DNA of 36,290 nt from Oscillospiraceae bacterium (GTDB taxonomy: Bacteria > Bacillota > Clostridia > Oscillospirales > Acutalibacteraceae), in the NCBI GenBank assembly GCA_902772935.1, contig CACYCR010000181.1, positions 1-36,290 on the forward strand, given 5' to 3'. Below are positions 15,052 to 22,357 of the stretch, in pieces (the stretch's first letter is position 1; every line of letters begins with the position of its first letter). Position numbers and translations under genes: made by a program. Below the pieces are notes generated by a model that saw only the letters and a list, made by a program, of their open reading frames with translations, did not search any database and was not told where the DNA came from.

Positions 15052-15905
15052 AAGCGCCCCTTTCCCCTTCCCGCAAGCACGGGCGTCAGACAAAGCAAGA
15101 AATAAAGAAGAATAAAATAAACCGAACGCACATTTGCCGCAGGCAGATGCGGCACCGGGAAATATCCGAATCGCAGCAGGCCGCCGGCCGCCGCGCTCAC
15201 CAGAGAAAACAGACAAAGCAGAATCCAGCAAAGCAGCAGTCGGTCGCGTCCGGTAAACCGATACTGTCGCATCGCTGTTCGCCGCGCCGTCGCGTAGCCG
15301 CGGCTTTTCATGCTGTCCGCGGTGGTTACCGCGCTTTCCAGCGACCAGTTCAGCATGATCGGGAATGCGGAAAACGCCGTACGCAGCCGCCCTTTCGGCT
15401 TTGCCGTCTGCAGCCCTGCCTGTGCGCTCTGCACCGTGCGGAACCGGCGTACAAACAGACCGACAAATCGCAGACTCATCGACAGCAGCAGCGCCAGCGT
15501 CGGCATCACTGCACCGAACAGATATAACCAACGGTCGGTGGTGAATACCAGCGTCAGACAGCGCATCCAAAGCAGCACACAGACCAGCAGCGCACCGGCC
15601 GCCGCCCCGTAAAAAAGGCTTTCCAGCGTCAACGGATTCCCGGAGGGAAAGTACCAGAGGATCGTCATACCGCGGTGGTTGAACGCAGCGTTGATGAGCG
15701 CTGTCAGAATGAACAGCGGCAGCGCCGTCCGCCAGGCACGCCAGGTGCTTTTTCCGCCGGAAAGCACCCGCAGATTCCAGGTCGCGCCGCAAAGCGAAAC
15801 CAGAAGATACGCCGGATGCATCACCATGGCGGAAAATGCCAGCACGGCGGCAAAATAGCATCCGCTCACCGCCGGATGCCAGATCCTGATGCCGGTTTGT
15901 TTCAT
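15039..15905 (-). CDS. ecfT: ECF transporter transmembrane coupling protein EcfT, 288 aa
   Basis: CbiQ/EcfT family: several membrane helices, then a cytoplasmic coupling region. SMSLRFVGLFVRRFRTV and SMKSRGYATARRT carry the Arg/Gly motifs through which EcfT helices contact the ATPases. It bridges the S component to the two ATPases and drives toppling transport. It sits between the substrate-capture lipoprotein and the fused ATPase/S gene and overlaps the latter by 13 bp, which fits translational coupling. Confidence 0.9.
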   Translation of the reverse strand: MKQTGIRIWHPAVSGCYFAAVLAFSAMVMHPAYLLVSLCGATWNLRVLSGGKSTWRAWRTALPLFILTALINAAFNHRGMTILWYFPSGNPLTLESLFYGAAAGALLVCVLLWMRCLTLVFTTDRWLYLFGAVMPTLALLLSMSLRFVGLFVRRFRTVQSAQAGLQTAKPKGRLRTAFSAFPIMLNWSLESAVTTADSMKSRGYATARRTAMRQYRFTGRDRLLLCWILLCLFSLVSAAAGGLLRFGYFPVPHLPAANVRSVYFILLYFLLCLTPVLAGRGKGRLWTC

Positions 15906-15934
15906 GTCGTTCCTTTCTCTTTCGGCTGTTGCCG

Positions 15935-16759
15935 TCAGTTCTGCTGTACGCCTGCGCCGCCGATGTCCGCACCGAGGTCGCAGGTATACCGCCAGGTGAT
16001 CACATCCCCCGGTTTGAGCGGGTACTTGCTGCAGCCATAGTTCGGATAGACGCCGTTCACCGCATACATCCAGCCGGAGGCTGCGCCGCAGTCAAATTCA
16101 TACAGGTTGCCGATGCCCTCAATATAGGCGCTCTGATAGACCGGCGTCATCGTGAATTCCATCGGGATGCCGTTTGCGCGGCAGGTGCGCTGCAGCACAT
16201 CAAACACGCTCTCCCCTTCTTGGAATGAAACGCTCGTCTTTGCCAGCAGCACGCCGTTTTGCGGCAACACCGCCTTCTGTGCGTCATCCAGCGCGCCGGA
16301 CCGCAAAGCCGTGTCACAGACAATGGAAATGCTGCAGCGCTGTACGGCCGTCGTCGGCGCCGTTGTCGTTCGCGCCGTTGTCGTTCGCGGCGCTGTGGTT
16401 GTCACCGGTGCAGCCGGCCGTGTTGTTGTTTGTTTTGTCGTCGTCGGCGTCGCTTTAGTCGGTTCGGTTGTTGCCGGTCCGGTCGTTGTCACCGACGGTT
16501 TGGTGGTCGCCTTTTCTGTCGACTGCCGCGAAGCTGTTGTCGCGGCAGTCGTTGTCGCGGTTGTTGTCGTTACCGCTGTTGTTGTGGTTGTCGCGGCGGC
16601 TGATGCCGTTTCCGTTGTGTCCGCCTGCGTCGTCTCTGTGGTGGTCTGCGCCGTTGCCGATGGCTGCGGCGATACCGTCGGTACTGTGGGCGCAGTCTGT
16701 TTGCCGCACGCTGTCAGACACAGCAAAAGCACCAGCAGCAAAAAGAAAGATCGTTTCAT
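15935..16759 (-). CDS. Lipoprotein with transcobalamin-like C-terminal (DUF4430) domain, 274 aa
   Basis: Signal peptide with lipobox LTAC; Cys18 would be lipidated and anchored outside the membrane. Residues 22-138 are an extended Thr/Pro/Ala linker. Residues 140-274 match the DUF4430 fold, with SGWMYAVNGVYPNYG and LKPGDVITWRYT. This domain is the homologue of the C-terminal beta domain of mammalian intrinsic factor and transcobalamin, which caps bound cobalamin. ATG 16759 overlaps the stop of the preceding gene as ATGA. Start choice is supported by the signal peptide. It probably works with the barrel protein encoded just upstream as a split B12-binding pair. B12 is inferred from homology and context; other ligands are possible. 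Confidence 0.83.
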   Translation of the reverse strand: MKRSFFLLLVLLLCLTACGKQTAPTVPTVSPQPSATAQTTTETTQADTTETASAAATTTTTAVTTTTATTTAATTASRQSTEKATTKPSVTTTGPATTEPTKATPTTTKQTTTRPAAPVTTTAPRTTTARTTTAPTTAVQRCSISIVCDTALRSGALDDAQKAVLPQNGVLLAKTSVSFQEGESVFDVLQRTCRANGIPMEFTMTPVYQSAYIEGIGNLYEFDCGAASGWMYAVNGVYPNYGCSKYPLKPGDVITWRYTCDLGADIGGAGVQQN

Positions 16760-18069
16760 ATGGGTTTCGCCCGCTTTCTGCGCAGTTCCCATCCGCAGAC
16801 GCCGCAAGCAAGCACCAGAACGGCAAGCGCTGCCGGTACACTGCTTTGTTCGCCGGTATGCGGCGTTGCTGCAGTCGACGCGCTCTGCGTCACGGTCGCG
16901 GCAGTCGGTTCCATCGGCTGTGCCGTCGTTGTTTCCGGCATTGTGCCGCGCGGATGGTCTGCACGGGTCGATGCTTCAGCCGCTTCTGTCGCGGCAGTTT
17001 CGCTTGTCGTCTCATTCGCGGAAGTACCGGATGGTTCTGTCTCTGTGATCGTCTCGGTTGCCTGCTGCGTTGTCGGCACGGTCGGTACCGTTGTCGGCGC
17101 GGCAGGCTGTACCGCAACGTCGGACATATCATACAGCGCGGTCTGTCCGTTCAGAAAGCGGTCATACGCCACTACCGCATAACCGCCCTGTTCCGTCGCC
17201 ATGGCATCCGGCTCGGTGTCGCCTTTGCTGTGCGCAAATCCCCCGCTCTGCGGCAGATAAAACGCGCAAAGCCCGTCCCAGGCCGAGCCGCCTGTTTTCA
17301 CGAAGCGCGCGTCCGTGTCCGGGTCGATGTTCCATGTGCAGCACGCGGTTACCACCTGCGCTGCACTCTCACAACTGCCGGAAAAGGTGCCGTCCGTTTT
17401 CTGCAGCGCCGAAAGCGCCGCAAAACCGCGTGCCGCCGCCGCTGCGACTGCCGCGTCTTCCCGGTACGGATACAGCGATTGCAGCACCATGGCCGTCAGG
17501 TCCGTTTCGGCCTTGTCACCGCTGAGCGTCCAGCCGCCGTCTGCGGTCTGTCGCGTCAGCAAGTTTTCCACGCAGGTCGTTCGTACTGTGGAAAATGTGT
17601 CATCATACGGCTTGCTGTCCAGCGCAAGCAGCGCAAACGCAAACCCGTTGCTCCCCTGCTTGCCGATCCAGTCGGTATTCGCATACGGCTGCAGCAAATT
17701 CACCCCGCCCACCGTTTGCACGTCGGCGCCGATCGCCGTCAGTGCCAGAATCAGCCGGGAATTCTCCGTGGACTTTGCCCGGTGCAGCGCGCCGTCCGGC
17801 CGCGCAATCTGCCGAACCGTCTCTGCAACACGGGCAGTATACGCGCCGAAATACGGTGCGTCCGCCGTGTAATAGCCGCCGCGTGCCAGACAAAGCACCG
17901 CCCATTCGCCGCCGATCGTTGATACGTCCGGCGTCGGTGTGGTTTCTGCGATATATTCCAAAATCGAATTTTTCAGTGTTTCTGTTTTCACAGATACTGC
18001 CGCTGCAGCCCAAACGCATTGCAGCATCAGGATCACCAGAACTGCCGCGATCATTTTTTGTTTTCGCAT
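16756..18069 (-). CDS. Surface protein with intrinsic-factor-like alpha/alpha barrel, 437 aa
   Basis: Signal peptide 1-24. Residues 30-320 form helical-pair repeats of the prenyltransferase/squalene-cyclase type (NGFAFALLALDS, RQTADGGWTLSG, TDLTAMVLQSL, QKTDGTFSG, EQGGYAVVAYDRF). This is the same alpha6/alpha6 barrel as the N-terminal domain of intrinsic factor and transcobalamin. A Thr/Glu-rich spacer follows, then TPHTGE, a hydrophobic helix and RRKRAK: an atypical LPxTG-like sorting signal, so wall anchoring by sortase is likely. Start ATG 18069 follows AGGAAGG; a longer frame upstream would run through the leader terminator. It is the first gene after the riboswitch-like leader. No cyclase active-site DxDD motif is seen, which argues for binding rather than catalysis. 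Confidence 0.8.
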   Translation of the reverse strand: MRKQKMIAAVLVILMLQCVWAAAAVSVKTETLKNSILEYIAETTPTPDVSTIGGEWAVLCLARGGYYTADAPYFGAYTARVAETVRQIARPDGALHRAKSTENSRLILALTAIGADVQTVGGVNLLQPYANTDWIGKQGSNGFAFALLALDSKPYDDTFSTVRTTCVENLLTRQTADGGWTLSGDKAETDLTAMVLQSLYPYREDAAVAAAAARGFAALSALQKTDGTFSGSCESAAQVVTACCTWNIDPDTDARFVKTGGSAWDGLCAFYLPQSGGFAHSKGDTEPDAMATEQGGYAVVAYDRFLNGQTALYDMSDVAVQPAAPTTVPTVPTTQQATETITETEPSGTSANETTSETAATEAAEASTRADHPRGTMPETTTAQPMEPTAATVTQSASTAATPHTGEQSSVPAALAVLVLACGVCGWELRRKRAKPI

Positions 18070-18093
18070 CAAAGCATCCTTCCTCTCTCCGGG

Positions 18094-18137
18094 CAAATAA
18101 AAAGAAGAGTCGCTACCGGAATTGCGGTTCAACTCTT
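18094..18137 (-). terminator. Leader terminator (expression platform)
   Basis: Minus-strand stem AAGAGTTG/CGACTCTT with inner ACCG/CGGT pairing, followed by CTTTTTATTT. It stands between the riboswitch-like aptamer and the first gene, as expected for control by premature termination. Confidence 0.85.
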
Positions 18138-18159
18138 CACGCCCAAGCGGAAAACCAAA

Positions 18160-18318
18160 AAGACACGAAAGGGCCTGACTTTTGCCGCGATGCAAGCCGG
18201 AGGCCCTGTTTCGCGGCAAACACAGGAATGGCGGTTGCTCCGGATTCGAACCGGATCTCCTTTCATCACCCTGCCGGTGATGCTCTTACTCAGCGCACAA
18301 CTTTTCAAACCGTGTCTT
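18160..18318 (-). promoter_or_regulatory. Cobalamin-riboswitch-like leader, divergent
   Basis: A perfect 8-bp closing helix joins AAGACACG (18318-18311) to CGTGTCTT (18167-18160). Inside are a hairpin ATCAC/GTGAT, the element GGAGATCCGGTTCGAATCC and GGAGC, close to the cobalamin core GGGAATCCGGTGxGAATCC-GGAGC. After these come a 9-bp stem TTTGCCGCG/CGCGGCAAA and AAGTCAGG, the conserved 3' motif. The B12-box region reads ACCGCCATTCCTGTG rather than CCGCCACTGTG, so it is not textbook. Position between a promoter and a terminator ahead of transcobalamin-like and ECF genes supports B12 sensing. A covariance-model search would settle it. Confidence 0.68.
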
Positions 18319-18338
18319 GTTCTTCTTTTGTCCGGTTT

Positions 18339-18367
18339 ATTCTATCATACTTTTTCGGTATTTGCAA
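18339..18367 (-). promoter_or_regulatory. Sigma-A promoter of the B12-uptake operon
   Basis: TTGCAA (18367-18362), 17 bp, TAGAAT (18344-18339) on the minus strand. Transcription would begin a few bases before the closing helix of the riboswitch-like leader. Confidence 0.78.
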
Positions 18368-18391
18368 GTGCTGCAAAACACAAAGCAATCG

Positions 18392-18435
18392 CCAAAAAGG
18401 AACTGCCGGCGCACACGCGCCGACAGCTCTTTTTT
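18392..18435. terminator. Bidirectional intrinsic terminator
   Basis: 18400-18412 pairs with 18417-18429 over 13 positions (two G-U in minus-strand RNA), loop of four. Minus-strand RNA continues CTTTTTGG and plus-strand RNA continues TTTTTTG. It ends the two-gene unit at 18448-20465. Confidence 0.85.
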
Positions 18436-18447
18436 GAAATTATAATT

Positions 18448-18972
18448 TTACCCAACAATAATCATTGCGGCGCATCCGGCTGCCGCCAGCAAAAACGTCA
18501 AACAGTACCGCTCCAGATAAGCGCCGATAAAACAGCCGCAAAAACCGGGCGTAAAGAGAATTTTCTGGAACAGATTTCCCTGCTTGTAGATTTTCTCTTT
18601 CATGTTCAGCGCGTCTTCAATGGACGGATAGCTGTTAACATAAAGCGAAAATGCAAACCAGTACGCAATCAGGCTGACGATCATGACCTTCAGATCGCCC
18701 ATCTGAAAGAAGAACAGCGACAGGCACGACCCGATGAGCAGCAGCAGCGCCAAAATCCCGTTCAGCAGCGCCGGAACAAATGCGATGGAAAATGCGCCTC
18801 CCGCCGTCGCAAACAGTTCATGCTCAATGTGTCCCGACAGTTCGTCCGACCGCAGGATCCGGTTGTCCTCCACCGGGATCTTCCAGATCCGGCAGATCAG
18901 ATGCTCCCAGAAGCCGCGCACGAGCGCGCCCGGGAAGGTCAAAACTCTTGTAATGATATACAGTGCTGTCAT
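18448..18972 (-). CDS. Membrane protein of unknown function, 174 aa
   Basis: I do not recognise a family. A short cytoplasmic-looking N-terminal part (HLICRIWKIPVEDNRILRSDE) precedes three to four hydrophobic segments: about 60-95, 97-115 and 135-173. The ATG overlaps the stop of the preceding TPR gene (ATGA), so the two are translationally coupled and probably work together at the membrane. A terminator follows directly. Confidence 0.75.
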   Translation of the reverse strand: MTALYIITRVLTFPGALVRGFWEHLICRIWKIPVEDNRILRSDELSGHIEHELFATAGGAFSIAFVPALLNGILALLLLIGSCLSLFFFQMGDLKVMIVSLIAYWFAFSLYVNSYPSIEDALNMKEKIYKQGNLFQKILFTPGFCGCFIGAYLERYCLTFLLAAAGCAAMIIVG

Positions 18973-20465
18973 CCGATGTCACCTCCGATATCCGTCAGCG
19001 CTTGCTTGACCGTCATCTTGCCGTCCTTGACTTTTTGTACATTGGCGGAAATTGCCATGCCCGACGACGCAAAGAGCTGTTCCATATCCTTGTATGCAGC
19101 TTCATCACCGCACACCGCAGCGCACAGCGCATAGAGATTGAACGGCCGTACAGTCGACTGCTGCTGTGAAGAATACAGCGCGTTGATGTAGGTTTCGATC
19201 GCCTGCATCGCCGCCTGGTTGTCTTCCTTGAGCAAATACGCAACAGAAAAAATCATCTCATATTCCGGCGCATCGCCGACACAGGCGTTTTCCTTCGCCG
19301 TTTCGGCAATTTTCAGCATTTCGTCGGGATCCGGGTTCTCTGTGTAGCGGTGCAGATTCGCATATTCCCGATAGGCCTGCATCTCCTGCTTGTTGAAGGC
19401 AATGCATTTGTCATAATAGGTCTTCGCTGTTTCGGTGTCTCCCGTGCGGACCGCGAGCGAAAGAATGCTTGTCATGTACAGCCACGGGTGTGTACCGTCT
19501 GTATCCAGCGCTTCAATCGCCTGGAACTGCTGCAGAAGCTCTTCGTCCGACCGTTTGGCAAGCTCCATCACCACCGCGCGGAAGTATTCCACATACAGCG
19601 GATTGTATTTCGGCTGCCCGTCTTCATCGGTTTCCAGAAGAAGCGCCTGCAGTTCCTTGTCCTTTGCTTCATAATTCTCCAGTTTACCCGTGGCAAGCTC
19701 CGTCGAAATCAGTTCCCGCACTGCCGTCATTGCCGTCTGGAACTGTTCCATCTCGGAAAGATACGCCGTATATTTCTGGTTCCAGGGCAGCTTCTGTTCG
19801 AAATCAGACATATAGGTTTCGATCAGACTGCCGGCACGATCCGGGTAACCGAACTTCATTTCCAGCTCGCTCAACTGTTTGACGGCGGTCATGGAAACTT
19901 TTTCGCCGGACAGCTTCGATGAAAAATACTTGGTATAGTACATCATTGCGTCCGACAGCTTGCCCTCCTGGTACGCCGTATGCGCATCGAACAGCTGCAG
20001 ATAATCATTTGCGGATTCCGTGCAGAAATACAGACTCAGCGCAGCGACGACAAACACAAGAAGCACGCTGAGCACCGCCGAAAAACGGATCGGATTCGCC
20101 AGCATCAGCCCGCGGCATTCGTCGCAATAGGGATAGTCCTCGCCGTATTCGGTGTTGCGCCGCCGTTCACCGCAGCAGGCACAACGGTCTTCTTCCGGAA
20201 TTTCTTCATCTTCCGCATCTTCCGTCTCTTCTTCATAATCGTCGAGCGGCTGAATCGGGGGTTCCTGCGCCGTTTCGTCCAGCGTTTTCTGAAACAGGTC
20301 GCGCAAATCCTCCATTTCCTTGCGGACATCCCCTTCCGCCTGCGGCGCATCGCCTGCCGGTTCTGCGTCCGTCAGCGGTTCTGCCGGCTTTTCCGGCGCC
20401 GTTTCCGGCGTTTGCGGCACTTCGGGCTCGTTGACCGCGCCGTTCTCTTTTTCAAATTCGTCCAA
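18969..20465 (-). CDS. Zinc-ribbon, single-TM, TPR-like membrane protein, 498 aa
   Basis: The N terminus is acidic and rich in Pro and Glu (about 1-95). A zinc ribbon follows (CACCGERRR and CDECRG, four Cys), then one membrane helix (FSAVLSVLLVFVVAALSLYF). The remaining 320 residues are helical and TPR-like (YYTKYFSSKL, AKTYYDKCIAFNKQEMQAYREYANL). With the ribbon inside, the TPR part would lie outside. I chose TTG 20465, because AAGGAGG lies 8 nt upstream; ATG 20486 has no ribosome site and itself overlaps that AAGGAGG. Function is unknown. It is coupled to the next membrane gene. A scaffold or envelope-assembly role is only a guess. Confidence 0.78.
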   Translation of the reverse strand: MDEFEKENGAVNEPEVPQTPETAPEKPAEPLTDAEPAGDAPQAEGDVRKEMEDLRDLFQKTLDETAQEPPIQPLDDYEEETEDAEDEEIPEEDRCACCGERRRNTEYGEDYPYCDECRGLMLANPIRFSAVLSVLLVFVVAALSLYFCTESANDYLQLFDAHTAYQEGKLSDAMMYYTKYFSSKLSGEKVSMTAVKQLSELEMKFGYPDRAGSLIETYMSDFEQKLPWNQKYTAYLSEMEQFQTAMTAVRELISTELATGKLENYEAKDKELQALLLETDEDGQPKYNPLYVEYFRAVVMELAKRSDEELLQQFQAIEALDTDGTHPWLYMTSILSLAVRTGDTETAKTYYDKCIAFNKQEMQAYREYANLHRYTENPDPDEMLKIAETAKENACVGDAPEYEMIFSVAYLLKEDNQAAMQAIETYINALYSSQQQSTVRPFNLYALCAAVCGDEAAYKDMEQLFASSGMAISANVQKVKDGKMTVKQALTDIGGDIG

Positions 20466-20503
20466 AGGAAACGCCTCCTTGTTCATTAAAAAGTGTTCTT
20501 TTT

Positions 20504-20532
20504 ATTTTACCATATTTTTCCCAAAAAAGCAA
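20504..20532 (-). promoter_or_regulatory. Sigma-A promoter of the TPR/membrane gene pair
   Basis: TTGCTT (20532-20527), 17 bp, TAAAAT (20509-20504) on the minus strand, leaving a short leader to the TTG start. Confidence 0.78.
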
Positions 20533-20558
20533 CTACTGATTTTTTTCGGTGTCTGTAT

Positions 20559-20574
20559 TGTTTCACATGAAACT
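20559..20574. promoter_or_regulatory. parS-like site (14 of 16)
   Basis: TGTTTCACATGAAACT differs from parS TGTTTCACGTGAAACA at two positions, including the central CG. It is intergenic, between the TPR gene and parB/noc, about 2.2 kb from the perfect site. Confidence 0.5.
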
Positions 20575-20610
20575 GAAAGCAACTTAAAAGCCCGTTAATT
20601 TTCTATATTA

Positions 20611-20654
20611 GAATTAAAAAGAAAGAAGTACGCAGTTTTGCACTGCGTACTTCT
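20611..20654 (-). terminator. Intrinsic terminator of the mnmG-rsmG-parB unit
   Basis: A perfect 13-bp stem, AGAAGTACGCAGT/ACTGCGTACTTCT (20624-20636 and 20642-20654), loop of five, followed on the minus strand by TTCTTTTTAATT. Confidence 0.9.
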
Positions 20655-20731
20655 CCCTTGGGGTGTGAAAGAGAAAGATATGAATATGCAAATACGGTCG
20701 CCCGTATTGACATCAAAACAATAACCGGTCG

Positions 20732-21535
20732 TCAGTGTGGCTGCGCGGTTCCCGTTTTCGGGATAGTAATTTCAAAGATATAGCTGTCTTCTGTTTCTTT
20801 TTTGGAAAGATCTGCAGGAATTCCTGCATCAACCATGGTTGTATATGCATTGTGGATGGTATTCAGAAAAATGCGCACATCACTGAACAGCCGCCGCGTG
20901 GTCCGTTTCGGTACGGCTTTCTTCTCCAGAAGATCTTCGATCAGCTTTTCTTCCTGCGCAACATTCAGGTTGCGGGCGATTACCTTTTGCAAAACAGGCA
21001 GCATATCCCCTTCCTTCAGCCGCAGCAGCGCCCGCGCATGCCGTTCGGACAGGTGATTTTCTGCCAGCAGGCGCTGCACTTCCGCCGGCAGTGACAGAAG
21101 CCGCAGTTTATTGGAGACCGTTGATGGCGCTTTGCCGAGCCGCCGCGCGGCTTCTTCCTGTGACAGGCCGAACTGCCGCATCAGCTTTTCAATGGCGAGC
21201 GCTTCTTCAAAGTAGCTGAGATTCTGCCGCTGCAGGTTTTCGATCAGCGAAAATATTGCCGATTTCATCTCATTGACATCCACAACGATGCACGGCACCG
21301 CCACCAGACCGGCCAGCCGCGATGCGCGCAGCCGCCGCTCGCCGGATACCAGTTCATAACCTTTGTCCGTTTTGCGCACCGTGATCGGCTGCAGGATGCC
21401 GTTCATCCGGATGCTGATTGCCAGGTTGACCAGTTCGCTCTGATCAAAGACCCGGCGCGGCTGATTCGGATTCGGCACGATCTTCTCGTTCGGGATCAGA
21501 AGCACCTGTCCCGCCGGATGCAGTTCATTCTGCAT
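20732..21535 (-). CDS. ParB/Noc-family chromosome-segregation protein, 267 aa
   Basis: N-terminal ParB/Srx CTPase domain: PNPNQPRRVF, then GERRLRASRLAG, the arginine-rich CTP/parS-loading motif. A central helix-turn-helix follows (LSQEEAARRLGKAPSTVSNKL), then a C-terminal dimerisation region. Such proteins clamp onto DNA at parS (Spo0J/ParB) or at Noc sites. Position after rsmG matches B. subtilis noc. However, there is no long N-terminal amphipathic helix typical of Noc, and a perfect parS lies 1.2 kb away in mnmG, so ParB-type specificity is at least as likely. No parA is adjacent. GGGGGAGG precedes ATG 21535. Confidence 0.88.
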   Translation of the reverse strand: MQNELHPAGQVLLIPNEKIVPNPNQPRRVFDQSELVNLAISIRMNGILQPITVRKTDKGYELVSGERRLRASRLAGLVAVPCIVVDVNEMKSAIFSLIENLQRQNLSYFEEALAIEKLMRQFGLSQEEAARRLGKAPSTVSNKLRLLSLPAEVQRLLAENHLSERHARALLRLKEGDMLPVLQKVIARNLNVAQEEKLIEDLLEKKAVPKRTTRRLFSDVRIFLNTIHNAYTTMVDAGIPADLSKKETEDSYIFEITIPKTGTAQPH

Positions 21536-21603
21536 GAAAAACCTCCCCCTTTGTCCCTATCGTAGCACAAAGGCGGAGGCTTGTCCATTTCTTTCGTGTG
21601 GCT

Positions 21604-22356
21604 TTATTTTTCTGTTTTCGCGCTTTTCTTTCCGGAAACGAGCGGATTTTTTGCAATTTTTGCGGAAGGACGCGGATATTTCGGGTTTGTTGTCGTACGC
21701 TTTTTGATTAAAACCAGACTGCGCGCGCCGACGTCTTCCAGCGTGAGCGTGGTGCACTGCGGTTTTCCGCCGCCGAGCGTCCGGACGGCAAACGCGCCTT
21801 CCTCCAGTTCTTCGCGGACTGTGCCGCTTTTCATCGCCGCAAATTGCCCGCCGACCTTTGCAAACGGCAGACAATATTCCGCCAGCAAATGCAGCGGCGC
21901 CACAGCGCGCGCCGTCACCAGATCATACTGCTCCCGATACTGTGGGTTTTGTCCGGCTTCTTCGGCCCGTGCGTGCAGCAGCTCTGCCGAAAGTGACAAT
22001 CTCTGCAGAATATCGTCCAGAACCATCAGCTTTTTCTTTGTGCTGTCCAGCAGCGTCACCTGCAGGTCCGGCCGGGCAATCAGCAGCACCAGACCCGGAA
22101 ATCCTGCGCCGGTGCCGACGTCGATGAGTTTCGCGCCCGGATGCGGTGTAACAGCGGTCAGGACAGCGAGACTGTCAACGAAGTGCTTTGCAACGATCTC
22201 CTTCGGTGTTGTGATTGCCGTCAGGTTGATCTTCGTATTCCATTCGACCAACGCTTTGGCGTAGATGTCGAAGCGATCCAGCGCTGCATCATCCAGTACG
22301 ACACTGAGCTGCGCTGCTTTTTCTTGCAGCGTTTCTTTTTCAATGAATTCGTTCAT
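21604..22356 (-). CDS. rsmG: 16S rRNA (guanine-527-N7)-methyltransferase, 250 aa
   Basis: Methylates G527 of 16S rRNA using SAM. LIDVGTGAGFPGLVL is the SAM-binding loop, and NLTAIT and HFVDSL are family hallmarks. The C terminus has a Lys-rich tail of about 25 residues beyond the usual domain. It starts one base after the mnmG stop, the standard mnmG-rsmG arrangement. Confidence 0.95.
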   Translation of the reverse strand: MNEFIEKETLQEKAAQLSVVLDDAALDRFDIYAKALVEWNTKINLTAITTPKEIVAKHFVDSLAVLTAVTPHPGAKLIDVGTGAGFPGLVLLIARPDLQVTLLDSTKKKLMVLDDILQRLSLSAELLHARAEEAGQNPQYREQYDLVTARAVAPLHLLAEYCLPFAKVGGQFAAMKSGTVREELEEGAFAVRTLGGGKPQCTTLTLEDVGARSLVLIKKRTTTNPKYPRPSAKIAKNPLVSGKKSAKTEK

Positions 22357-22357
22357 G

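Noticed and set aside
15052-15972. Extension of the ECF fusion gene upstream to 15972
   Set aside because: The extra 307 residues are a low-quality reading of another frame of ecfT. ATG 15051 gives a normal ABC start, MDLLTVRDLTFTY.
16330-16680. GTT/GTC-rich simple repeat
   Set aside because: It is the coding sequence of the Thr-rich stalk of the DUF4430 lipoprotein, not a separate repeat element.
18230-18320. tRNA-like sequence with CCGGTTCGAATCCGG on the minus strand
   Set aside because: No matching acceptor stem, no GG in the D-loop and no T at position 33. The same bases fit the core of a cobalamin-type leader better.
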